Below, in pieces: positions 30,701 through 41,976 of a stretch of DNA of 64,000 nucleotides. The notes under the pieces are model-generated. The model made no database searches. It was not told where the DNA came from and worked only from the letters and a program-made list of their open reading frames with translations. Both the position numbers and the translations under genes were made by a program. This stretch comes from Anastrepha obliqua (taxonomy: Eukaryota > Arthropoda > Insecta > Diptera > Tephritidae): NCBI RefSeq assembly GCF_027943255.1, contig NW_026562179.1, forward strand, positions 5,396,501 to 5,460,500, given 5' to 3'. How positions within the stretch are numbered: the stretch's first letter is position 1; each line of letters starts with the position of its first letter.

Positions 30701-33700
30701 TCATTCCCATGACAGCCGGTTCTACGTTACCGGCATGACTCGGGTTTTTCCCGAAAAAGTGCTGCCGCCCCAGTAAACTAGCCTTTCGTCAATGAAGCAA
30801 TCCATTGCAGCACGTTTGCTCCAAATACTTCTCTTCAGGGCTGGCTTCGAAAACACCCCGGACCAAAAGTATTTTACTGCTGCATTTGCCTCAAACGGCT
30901 CCACCCAAACTCCACCTCGGTCAGGTGTAATAAGTGCAACGGGTGGTGCCATCTTAAGACCTGCTCAGGCCATAAGACTCACAGGGAGTAGTCCACAAGG
31001 TATGAGGCCACGTGTTGCTCCCGCCCAAAGGCGCCCCCTGCCTCAACGGCGATACTGCCTCCTGTGCCGGCACGTCAAACTGCCGCCACCAACAACACCT
31101 CAACGGTAAGGAGCCCCCACGAGCAACACAATTCCCTCTCTGACCCACAACCCTCCTGCTCCTACCCCAGTGCGGGGACAAACCAGCAGCTCTTGGTCCC
31201 CCGCACAGTCTGCTCCGTGTGTCAGATCGTAGTTCCTCGGAACTTGACAACTGTCCAATGCAATTCCTGCAGTGGCTGGTGCCATTTTCGGAGGTGCTCC
31301 GGCCTGCACACCACCCGTGAGTGGACATGCGACTACGTTGCCCCCTGCTGAAGAGCTCTGCACCCGCAACCGCCCCCAGTGGTGCGGCCATCAGTCAACA
31401 TCAGGCCACTACCCATTTTGCGGAACGCACAGCAGAACCAACGCAGACAACATCACGCATCCCTCACCCCCCGAATTACGACGACACTCCCGCGAAGCTT
31501 CAAGCTTTTGCAACTAAACTGCAACGGACTCACGACAAGATTGACGAGACAGTCGACTTCATGAGTCGATTCGGAATCAAGATAGCTGCGTTCCAGGAGA
31601 CAAAACTGCACGCTAGTTCGCCCCTGATTACCAGGGACGGCTACAATGTGCACCGAAAGGACCGCGAGGGAGACAACGGTGGTGGCCTAGCGTTCATAGT
31701 GCCCCATTCAGTGCAGTATCGTCTTATTGATGAAGACATCGACCGCAGGGACAGCAACTTAGAACGTCAAGGTATAGCTGTCCGGTTAGGCAATTCCGAG
31801 CTCGAAATACATAATATTTACATACCCCCTGTCACCTGCTGCCCGGCAGGATATCTCCCTGATATTGGTGCGCTCATCAGGGGAGAAAACCGATTGGTTG
31901 CAGGTGCCTTCAATGCGCATCACGATCTTTGGCATTCAAGCCTGCCAAACGATCGTGGGGACAGCAATTAGCAGAGCAAGTAGACGATTCGACATTCAGC
32001 ACTGTAAACGACGACGCCCCCACTAGGGTAGTGGGCAATTGCAGCAGCTCGCCTGACATCACAATTGCTAGCGCAGGTCTGATAAATAGCATAACCTGGC
32101 GACCTATGCTATCGCTTGCATCAGACCACTTGCCCATTATCATCTCGATCGAGAGACCTGCCGACTTTGTTTCCGCGGATCACCGGTCATACATCAATTT
32201 TAACAAAGCTGATTGGACCACTTTCGCGGAATTTACTGAGGACATCTTCGCAGCCCTACCCACTCCCACCGATGTGCGCGCAGGCGAACGCGCATTCCGC
32301 AAGGCGATCACAGCAGCCGCCGCGGCTCGCTTCATACCTGCTGGACGGATCCGGGAATTACGTCCCAATTTCCCAGCCGAAGTAGCCGTTATGGCAAACG
32401 AGCGTGACCGTCTACGCCAGGCCGATCCCGGGGATCCTCGAATAAAGGATCTCAATTCGGAGATCCGGCAACTGGTCACCCAACATAAGCAGACCCAATG
32501 GGTAGAGCATCTGAAGTCCTGTAACTTCACCTTTGGTGTGAGCAAGCTCTAGTCCACCGTAAAGTCCCTGTCGAACCCGACGAAGCACAACGACAAGGTG
32601 GATATCACCTTCAACGGTCGTACTTCGTCGGACCCGAAGAGATGCGCGAGCTATTTTAGCCGGAAATTTATATTGCATCCTCCAGTCGACAGATCCAAAC
32701 GTTGTTCCACCAGACGGTTGGATAAACTGACATACAACAGTGCACCGATTGCTTTCTCTAGCGTCTAGGTTTCGGGGGCCATCAAACATATGAAACCATC
32801 TAAAGCCATTGGATCTGACGGATTAAACGCGCTGAAGGTGAAAAAGCTGGGTCCACTGGGAGTAGAATTTCTCACCAGGGTCTTCAATCTGTCTATGGCC
32901 ACTCTCATCATTCCTGATAAGTGGAAATTAGGGAGAGTGGTCCCACTACTGAAGCCAGGGAAACCCGCCAATCAAGGGGAGTCCTATCGTCCGATAATTC
33001 TCCTTTTCCCAGTAGTGAAGACTCTTGAAGCCCTTCTACTCCCACTCCTTACAGAACACCTGATTCCAGCCTCACATCAGCATGGTTTCCGAAGAGTGCA
33101 CAGCACCACCACGGCACTCACCGTCATAAACACCCAGGTAAACCCCGGACTAAACCAAAACTGCCCTTGCGAGAGGACTGTCCTAGTAGCGTTGGATTTA
33201 CAAAAGGCTTTCGATACAGTCAGCCACGCCACGCTACTAGATGACATTTTACAGTCGACACTCCCGCCGGGGCTGAAGAGGTGGACCGCGAACTACCTGA
33301 GTGGTCGTCAATCGTCGGTGATATTTCGAGACCAAACGTCAAAACAGAGAAAAATAAAGCAGGGAGTACCGCAGGGTGATGTCCTTTCACCCTTGCTTTT
33401 TAATTCCTACATTTCGAAACTCCCCCACCCACCAGAGGGAGTCTCACTGGTCTCATACGCTGACGACAGCACGATAATGGCGTCGGGCAATGACATTGAT
33501 GGTCTATGCACAAAAGTAAACGACTACCTCCCCGCCTTTCTCGCTTCTTCACTGCGAGAAACCTACAACTTTCTCCCACTAAATCCACGGCGACCCTTTT
33601 CACCACCTGGACAAAGGAGGTCAAGCTGCAACTTCAGGTACACGTCGATGATACCCCAATACCGACGGTAAACAACCCCAGAATATTGGGAGTCACCTTT

Positions 33701-34590
33701 GACAGCGCATACAACCGCTATTGCAACGAAAGTACAGAATCGCAACAAGGTCCTCAAGTCGCTTGCCGGCAGCACTTGGGGCAAAGACAAAGAAATGTTG
33801 CTGTCGACCTTCAAAGCAATAGGCCGACCGGTTATTAACTATGCTGCGCCTGTCTGGTCGGCTGGAAGCATGATACGCAGTGGACGAAGCTCCAGACCTG
33901 CCAAAATACTGCAATTAGGACCGCGACAGGATGTCTCCTCATGTCCCCCATACAACACCTGCATGACGAGGCTCACATGCTTCCTGTGAAGGAGCCTAAC
34001 AAACTGCTCAGCAAGCAGTTTCTGCTAGGGTGTCACCGTAGGCCTCACCCATGCAGGCACCTGCTTGAACCTGAGCCACCTCCCAGGCACATCAGGAGGC
34101 ACTTCCTCAACTACGTGGACGAGATCCTGGACAAAACAGACAGTCCACTCCAGGATCAGACAGTGCACAGGCAGGCCATAAACGACATTCATCGGGAGAC
34201 CCTTACCACCTTCTTAAGTTCCCGACCTCCGAATGCCGTTATCGGAGTCCAACCACCACCAATTGTAAACGAAGAGCTCCATTTTCCCCGAAAGTTCCGC
34301 GTAACCTTGGCACAATTACGTTCTGGATACTGTAGCAGGTTAAACTCCTACCTATCCAGAATCGACCCCGACATACTAAATATATGTCCGGCATGTGAAT
34401 GTACCCCGCACGACACAAACCACCTTTTCACATGCCCCATCAAACCCACTCATCTAACACCTCTCTCCCTCTGGATCCAACCCGTCGAAACAGCAAGTTT
34501 CCTTGGGCCTACCGTTAGATGAGCTAGACGAAGACGACCGGTGATTACACTACACTGACAGGGCAAAGGTACTGCTACAACAACAACAAC
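30701..34590 (+). mobile_element. LINE-A copy 2, near full length, inserted in the RTE LINE
   Basis: Starts TCATTCCCATGACAGCCGGT, the family head, and ends with a CAA-repeat tail (34577-34590). Flanks ACATCCGAT (left) and ACTTCCGAT (right) look like a slightly mutated target duplication. At 3.9 kb it is the most complete LINE-A here. It has frameshifts and stops, including a TAG in place of a Trp codon at 32550 that corresponds to a TAA in copy 3. Confidence 0.88.
30830..34522 (+). pseudogene. LINE-A copy 2 polyprotein: two zinc fingers, endonuclease, reverse transcriptase
   Basis: Blocks: first finger (degraded, FTAAFASNGSTQTPPRSGVI frame-shifted near 30880), second finger TVCSVCQIVVPRNLTTVQCN, then endonuclease (GIKIAAFQETKLHASSPLIT, IYIPPVTCCPAGYLPDIGAL, SLASDHLPIIISIERPADFV). 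The reverse transcriptase has GSDGLNALKVKKLGPLGVEF, TLIIPDKWKLGRVVPLLKPG, VALDLQKAFDTVSHATLLDD, KQGVPQGDVLSPLLFNSYIS and LVSYADDSTIMASG. The C-terminus has CPACECTPHDTNHLFTCPIK. Frame breaks fall near 31960, 32550, 33670 and 33940. It mediates target-primed reverse transcription in intact relatives. Confidence 0.85.
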
Positions 34591-34665
34591 CACTTCCGAT
34601 GAAGCGACTTTTGGAGTGTTTAAGAGAAAGATTCTGCGAAAGATTTTTGGACTTTGGAGCTGTAA
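34591..34665 (+). pseudogene. RTE-type LINE, C-terminal remnant
   Basis: After LINE-A copy 2 the RTE frame resumes as TSDEATFGVFKRKILRKIFG. This joins directly to the TMTTSD that ends before 30700. The joined text matches the conserved C-terminus of RTE proteins (F-x-R-K-I-L-R-K-I-F-G). Confidence 0.75.
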
Positions 34666-35320
34666 AAACTTTTAGCGATCAGAGAAGCATGCAAATCACT
34701 AAAATTCTACAAGGAAATTGGTGCAAGAGTAGCTATCCTTTCAGACAGTCAAGCAGCTATCAAGGCCTTAGACTCCAATTCCATTTCATCCAAACTAGTC
34801 TTACAGTGTAGAGGGGAACTAGAATTACTTAGTCATTGCCATGAAATTACTCTGATATGGGTTCCCGGTCATAGGAAAATACGGGATAATGAGATAGAGG
34901 ATGAGCTAGCAAGAAAAGGTTCGACACTAGACATAGCAGAGGCGGTGGCAATCTCCACCCCACTCAATACAATAATAGCATCCATTGCTTCACACTATCA
35001 TGCTTTAGCCGAAAGAAACATTTCACACATCACTGCAACCCTTGCAGGTCATTGGAAAGTAGAGGATCATGCAGCTAGACTCAACCTCTCCTTCAATCCC
35101 ATCTGCAGAAGCTGTCAAGCGGAACGGGTGAAGGAAAGTCTTTTCCACTACTTATCCAGGGCTAGCTGGGGCACGACTTCGCTCCTTCGGTAAGTCTAGA
35201 AAAAAAGGCATCACAACACGAGGACGTAGTAAAACGGTGCTGGTCACTGATTAGGATTATTTCAGTGAAAGTACTCAACCACTTCAACAACAGCAACAAC
35301 AAATTATATACAAAATATAA
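34666..35320 (+). pseudogene. 3' end of an RNase H-containing LINE
   Basis: Across frames it reads GARVAILSDSQAAIKALDSN, then CHEITLIWVPGHRKIRDNEI and EDELARKGSTL, which are RNase H blocks. A Cys-containing C-terminus follows (NPICRSCQAERVKESLFHYL). It ends in a CAACAACAGCAACAACAAA tail near 35310. The structure fits I/LOA/R1-type LINEs. Frames are broken, and it abuts the RTE remnant. Confidence 0.7.
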
Positions 35321-35505
35321 GTAAGAAAGTTTTTTATTTCACAAGTTATTAAAAATTGAGGTTTGTTTATACAACATAAATAGTTTAGTAAAACTGAGAA
35401 ACAATTGATATTTTTCATATCAATAATATGCAAAAAAAATTAGAATTTATTGCTCTCAAAAGTGCTTCTCCTTGGCTAGAAGTAGTATATACTATATATA
35501 GTATA

Positions 35506-37692
35506 CAGTAATGGACAAAAGTCTAAAAAACCTCCTATTTTCGTTCAAAAAGTTGATCGAAAAATGTGTTCATACAGTTTTATTTAAAAACTTTTTCTAA
35601 AAAAAACAACGTTAACAAAAGTCTACATACAGTATAAAAATAACTTACTTTAGTGTGAAAATTTTACTTTATCCTACATGTTGTTACTTTTAGTATTTAG
35701 CAGTTAGTCCACCGTTAGCATCAATAAATCCCTTGAAGCCGATGGGGCATCGAGAAAACTAAATTTGTCAGGTGTGCAGATGTCATACTGTTCCCGGCTT
35801 CTATTAAGCCCTCTTGGAGTATAAGAACGAAAATTGCTGAATAACATTTAAATTTAGGCTTTGCGTTGATGTGTTTAATTGCAATGGTGAATAGTAAGGC
35901 AGTTCTTAAAAATAGGTGCTGTTTTTTTTTAATCGTTATCACGTTTTTAAGACCCAAGCTTAAAATTAGGTTTTTCAAATTATATTCCAGTAAAGATTTG
36001 TTTTTATAATGTTTCATGTTATAAATGCTGTTCTTCCAACTTCAGATGCCGCAACAGCTCCCCAAATCATTACGATTCCTTTACCATGCTTAGTTGATAC
36101 TAAATTCTGCAGATTAAGCTCAGTATCTTTTTCCTCAAAGCTTTCGCCCGTCCATCGCTGCTAAATATATTAAACTTTGACTCATTTGTAATTAAATTTG
36201 TTGCCGTTTTCTATGTGTGGGGGGTTTCAGAAATTAGTGGGATTTCCCGTGGTGTTTTCCTGTGGGAACCATTATTATTCAGAGTTGATTTTAAACAACC
36301 AATCAGTATATTTCTATATTGTACTGTACTTTTCCTTTCTTTGCTGTATAACCAAATTTCTTACGTCAACTGATATTTTTTGTCGCGAAGCCACTTCCAA
36401 TGCTTAAGTGTCCAACTAACGACTAAATTCAATACTAGTAAAGCAACAAACATAGGCCTCTTCTCTCACGAAGCGTTAGCAAGTAGCGAATAGAGGAAGC
36501 AACTGGTATAAATGAACATACATATTGTTTATTGACCACGCTGGACTAGAGCTGCCTTAAATTATATGTGTTTGTACAATAAGTTTAATGCCTTATAACT
36601 GTACTTGCTAGCAGCGAATCTTACTCGATAACTTTGCTGTTCATTTCCCCAATTTTTCGTCAAGTTAATCAAGCATAAAGATAGCGAATGGGGAAGTCGT
36701 AAATAGAAGAGGGCTATGAAGCAAATAAAAGAAACAGTACTTTATCCTTCAACCCAATATACTAGCTGGGAACTTCGTTCTAATACTGACTTTTGTCAAC
36801 GCAATTTTTGCCTCATAACTTTGTTATTTTATGTTAAAGTGTGGATTTTGTAGTTTATAGTGATTAAAAAAAGGTTTAAAATAAAACTGTATCAACACAA
36901 TTTTCAAATAACTTAAGGGGGAAGTCTACTGTGAATTTTTCAAAAAATCGATTTTTTTTTATTAGCTTAAAAAATACTTAATAATAAGGTACAATATGTG
37001 TTACAGCTGGCTAAATTTTTCTTCGTTGAAATTTCGACCTTTTCCCGAAGCGCTCCAAAGCGCGTACCTGCTAATACTGAAACTTTAAACGCATTTTTCT
37101 CGAAACTAAGTTTTTGTATACGGTGTACACGATATCTCGAGTTCTGATAAATGAATCAGCTTAAAAATTTAATTATATATTCTCTGTAATAGTGTCTCTC
37201 GTCTGACATAGGATTTTTTTGATATCGTTATTTGTTAAATTGTTATAAACAATAGTAAGATCAATTTTAGGCAAAAAAAAAGAAAAAAATTTCAAGAATT
37301 TTTTTTTCAACGCCAAAATTTTTTATCGACATAATCCTACGTCAGACGAGAGTCAATACTATGTATATGATAACAATATTTTGTTTTTTTGTTTTAGATC
37401 ACCGAAACGTAAGATTTCATGTACACCGTTTAGGCACCTAAGAAAAGCGGACCTGCGCTTGCAGAAGTGCCACAGCGGCCATTTTGAATATTTTGACTTA
37501 AATTTTTTTTTTCAAAAACTTAAATATATAATAAAGATAAGAGTTTAAATAGATTTTATGTACGAGCAATATTTTGTTAGAAATAAAATCCGGAATATAA
37601 GCCTGTTTTTCCTCTTGTCACAGTAGACTTCCCCCTTAATGGATTTTTAAACCAACGAAAATACGGGATTCATGTAGACTTTTGTCCATCAG
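35506..37692 (-). mobile_element. Degenerate Tc1-like element containing a MITE
   Basis: The ends are CAGTAATGGACAAAAGTCTA (left) and the complement of CTGATGGACAAAAGTCTAC (right), each next to TA. On the minus strand, C-terminal sequence (FSMPHRLQGI) lies at about 35720-35780. A middle part at about 36010-36180 reads SKFNI with KHGKGIVMIWGAVAASEVGR in broken frames. The rest is lost. A 727-bp MITE sits at 36913-37639. Confidence 0.75.
36913..37639. mobile_element. piggyBac-type MITE, TTAA with perfect inverted ends
   Basis: TTAAGGGGGAAGTCTACTGT at the left is exactly mirrored at the right (ending CAGTAGACTTCCCCCTTAA). That is 22 bp perfect, including the TTAA duplication. The interior is AT-rich, non-coding and has several A/T runs. 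It is inserted in the Tc1 element 35506-37692. Confidence 0.9.
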
Positions 37693-37699
37693 TACAAAC

Positions 37700-38010
37700 T
37701 GTTAAATATTTCGTCTGATAATAGAAATGGATAGAAATATAAAAGGATGGAAGTTCTACCGATATTCGACAAAATTTTGCTGGCCTTTTTCCCCAGTCCA
37801 CAAGCAAAACAGCCCCAAGGTCACTTATTGATGACATTGTGTGTTCCCACACTCTTTCCCCGAGATGGGCTCAAATATTTTTATAGTGTTTATGTCAAGG
37901 CTTTGAGGAAGTGTTTATAAATGCTTTGTGCTCGAACGTATTCAAACTTTACGATACTAAGCATCATGTTTGGGATCATTGTCCTGTTAAAATAAAAACT
38001 CGTGGAAAGG
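37700..38010 (-). pseudogene. Second Tc1-like transposase fragment
   Basis: On the minus strand, around 37990-37780: a QDNDPKHDA-like block with the second catalytic Asp, then a broken stretch to a GERVWEHTMSSISDLG-like C-terminal region. It lies outside the inverted ends of the neighbouring Tc1 element, so it is either a separate insertion or a rearranged part of it. Confidence 0.55.
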
Positions 38011-38179
38011 CCATTAGTCGCCGCTGCTATACCTGAGTCTTTCTAGCGTCCTCAGCCTCTTCATTGTACAGGCTATTACGTCGTTTCCCAATCTCCAATT
38101 TTCGCTACTTTTCAGCATGCTTCAAAAAAGTTATTCGGAAGTGTAGTTTTCTCCGAATATGCACCGGTGCATTCGTCTT

Positions 38180-39690
38180 GTGCTACCAAAGCGCGTGGTG
38201 CACATGTTCAATAGCGTCTCCTCCGCAGTGGTCGCCTATACTTTAGAATCAGGTTCATGTTTGAACCGATGAAAAGAGGACTTCAAGCATCCGTGCCCAG
38301 TTAAGAACTGTGTTAAGTGCAAATTTACTTCACCGTGAAATCTCTGAAGCCAGAACTTCAGGTCCGAAATGCATCGGGATGTCCAACGGCCGTTTGTGTA
38401 ATTACCCCATCTTCGTTGCCAAACTTGAATATGCTTATTCTCTTGCTGCAGAACGTTCGACATTGTTCTCGAAAAGCTTTGCTGACCCTTCTGCCAATAT
38501 ATCAATTGGATACATTTCGGCTACTACTAATACTGCGTCGTCCGATACGGCGTTGAAAGCGCTGCATACCCTAAGTCCACATATTACGTACGTTGACTTA
38601 ATGCAGCATCTCTGCCAATTCCGAATGGTAGTCACGCACCAACCCATTCAGCTACGGCGGCTAGTATAATACTTCAGTACTTAATAGCTGACAATACAAC
38701 TTTTTCTGCCTCTTGTTAAATATTCCAACAGACGGTGTTGGAAATAGCTTCGTATGAGCCTTTCAGTGTATCTTTTTTCCCAATTAGCCGTGTTAAAATG
38801 TTTTTGATATACATCGAGCCAACGAACACCGCTTAGTGCGTCCAGTGCCAGTTGAATAGCTGTGCTTACGGCGTGTATAGTGGATCTTCCTGTTGCATAT
38901 AATTCGCTCTAAAATTTTACCCGCTGAGCCGAGCAGGCAAATTGCCCTGTAGCGGAAGGTTCCGAGGTAGGTTTATCAGGTTTTGGCAGTAAAACTAGCG
39001 TTTGTCTCTTCCAAATTGACGGAAAAGTTCCCTCAGTTAGGCATTTGTTAAACAGATTGACAAACGAAGACATCCAATTATTAAACCGCAGTCTCAAGAC
39101 CAAATTTGGGATCCCACCTGGACCTGCTGACTTCTAAGTTTCAAGATTTGCAGCAGCTTCTGGGGCTTCACCAGAGGTTACTTTCTCGAATGAGCTTTGG
39201 TGTTCCCATGAAATTGAGGAGGTCAGTCTTCTTTGCTACAGAAATAATGTACCTACTACGGTTCTTAGAAACCCTGGGCATGTTAGGATGGCTCTTTAGT
39301 CGTATTGAGTTTTTTCTTACGATCTTGTACACTGTTCCCCATGAGGTGTTCTCCGCCTCGACACAAAGTTCAAGGAATCGTTGACGTTTGCTGTCTTTAA
39401 TGGATACCTTAAGCCCGTCCCAAGCTGCTTTATACAATGTTTTATGCTCTAGGGAAAGACGTCTTCCTTTTGTTCTTTGGAAACGCCTTCTCGCCTTGAT
39501 ACATTCTTCCCTCAGCTTTGGAAGCGTTCATTCCATCAATATACGTTTGGTTTTTTCGATGTAAACATCGGTAACATTGACCCATTGCACGCTCTCGACG
39601 GTTGAACATTAGCTTGGAAGCCATTTCTCTCCTTTGTAAACGGCTGGTCGCATCATTTCGTTGAATACTTCAACGTTCAAAGTGGATGTC
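38180..39690 (-). pseudogene. LINE-D: R1-like LINE, reverse transcriptase and C-terminus
   Basis: On the minus strand: connector (MYKAAWDGLKVSIKDSKRQR, ENTSWGTVYKIVRK), then NLFNKCLTEGTFPSIWKRQT and LVLLPKPDKP from the start of reverse transcriptase. After a large gap comes RVCSAFNAVSDDAVLVVAEM, PIDILAEGSAKLF, GRWTSRCISDLKFWLQRFHG, EVNLHLTQFLTGHGC and a final Cys/His region near 38190. This order is typical of R1-type LINEs. The catalytic reverse transcriptase core is missing. Confidence 0.75.
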
Positions 39691-39934
39691 ACAAAAAATT
39701 GCCATGTTATCGCTTTGGGTGTAACATTCGCTCAGCTTCCAAGTATAAATTTGAGATGCCAAATTTAATGTCTATTATTGACCCGAAATCCTTTCTGTTG
39801 ACGGTGTATTCATCTTCCGTGTCAAGCAAACCTACGTTTTTTTTTGTCGGGACAACTAGCACGTGCCGCACTCCGACATGAATTAAGTCCATTGTACTAC
39901 ACTTGAATTCCCTTTTAATTTTCTTGAAATCTAC

Positions 39935-41976
39935 CCGATCTTCGAAGAAATCTGAGTAGATCTTGTGGTGCCAAGGAGCCAAGATGGTCGCTTCTTAACA
40001 CATCAGTGCCAAAGACCTCAAACCTGATTCGTGTGAAGGCGGGGCAGACGCACAGGAAGTGGTCCGCCGTCTCATCCTCCTCTTCACAAGCTGGGCAGAG
40101 TACACTGTCTGAGATGCTCAACCTTTCCATATGCTTCGCCCACAGAAAGTGGCCCGTCATCAGTCCAACCAGCCGTCTGCACTTCCCTCTGCTTAATGAC
40201 AGAAGGGTTTGCGACAGTCGATCGGACATGACAGGTATCATCAGTTTAGTCCATCTGCAGCCTCTCTCAGCCTGCCGAGCTCGCGTGAGGGTGATAGTTA
40301 CCCATCTGCTGACCGTGGCTTTGATGGCTGCAGAAGGGAGTGGCAAAACGGGCTCTGAGGCCAACTTCTTTGGCCCAGAGCCCATCTTAGCTGCTAAGGA
40401 GCCAGAGGTCTCGTTACCCGCGATACTCACGAGTCCCGGGACCCATGTTAGCATCAGGCTATTATGTCTACCGACATAGTTCAGCCTGGATTTTTAGGAC
40501 TTTACTACCACTAATGTGGTTGGAGGGCTGTCTAAGGCCATAAGCGCAGCTTGGCTGTCGCTGCAGATACATATGGATCTGCCTCTCCAATGTTTTTCCA
40601 CAACAAAATTCATCGCTTCTTAAGCCGCATACACCTCCGTTTGAAACACAGATGCATGCATTCCAAGCGCAAATTGCAGTTTAATCCCGCTGGATTCCAC
40701 GTAGACTCCAGAGCCGGAGCCATGCTCGGTTCTGGAGCCATCCGTAAAAATGCGAAAACAATGTTTGCTCATTTTCAGAGTTTGACCACAACTGAGCCTC
40801 TGGCAGCACTACACTGTATCTCTTTTCAAGTACGACTCTTGATAGCATGTAGTCAAGGGGCCTGGAGAGAATCGTTGGATCACGTATATGCCTTCTCTGT
40901 TTTCCAATGACGGACAGGGGCCGTACCAGTTCCCATTGTGTTTTAGCCTGCAGATGGCCTTCCTTCCTTCTCCTTGGATGAAAGCATCAAGTGGTGGTAA
41001 ACCAATCAGAGCATTTAATGCCGGGCCTGAAGTAGTCGGAAAAGCTCCGGCGCAGCAGATGGCCACAGTGCATTGTAGTCTCGATAAGGTCCTGCTGACT
41101 CCCACGAGAGAGAGTCTACTCATCCAGACCACTGATGCATAGGTGACAATGGGTCTTATTATAGCCGTGTAGATCCATAGGACCTTGCACACCTTTGGAT
41201 GTCTTTGTTTCAAGGTGTGATTTCAATAGGAGCTTACTATCAAAGATTACTCCCAGATATTTTATTTCCTAGGAAAGCTGGATTATGACTCCTTTTAGCT
41301 TTGGCAGAACGAGTACCTGAAGCTTCCTCCTTCTGGTGAAGAGGACAATACCAGTCTTGGCGGGATTTGTCGATAGCCCATCGCACAGCACCAAGTGTCA
41401 ATCAGATCCAGAGTTTTCTACACTTTCCTACTTTCCGCATATGCTTGTGCGTAGGCTCCCGAATCTTTTAAGGTGGTGAGTAGAGGATCGATTACCATGC
41501 ACCAGAGCAATGAAGATAGCACACCGCCTTGGGGACAGCCTCTATTAACCCCGGATGATACCAGCAGATCTTCCTCTGTTCACACCGAGACGATTCTTTG
41601 GGCCAGTATCGAACGAAGCCACTTTACTAGCACCCGGTCTACACCATGCCTACTAGCAGAGCTACACATACTGTCAAAAGTGACATTATCAAACGCCCCC
41701 TCTATTCCGAAACAGATGCCCATAGCGTAGTCCCTCCTGTCGATGGCCAGCTCTACCCTAGCCGCAAGGTTTTGCAGTGCCGACTCGCAGGATTTTCCAC
41801 TTTGATAGGCATGCTGGAATGGAGACAAAGGCTGAGCCTGAGCCAGTCGTTCGAGACTTTTCAGCATGAAAGAAGTCATGCTGATGGGTCTTAAGCTTTT
41901 GGGACTGGTGTAGTCGTCTCTTCCAACCTTTGGGATGAAAGCGACCCTCACCATCCTCCAAGAGCGTGGTATTCTC
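39935..41976 (-). pseudogene. LINE-C reverse transcriptase, RNase H and C-terminus
   Basis: Reads RMVRVAFIPKVGRDDYTSPK, SLRPISMTSFMLKSLERL, FQHAYQSGKSCESALQNL and GICFGIEGAFDNVTFDSM. After frameshifts come IIRPIVTYASVVWMSRLSLV and DAFIQGEGRKAICRL. The RNase H end is TWVPGLVSIAGNETSGSLAA. The terminal region is RRLVGLMTGHFLWAKHMERL, SVLCPACEEEDETADHFLC and CPAFTRIRFEVFG. The last frame (40454-39915) is open for 179 residues. The YADD core is within a frameshifted part. Confidence 0.8.
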
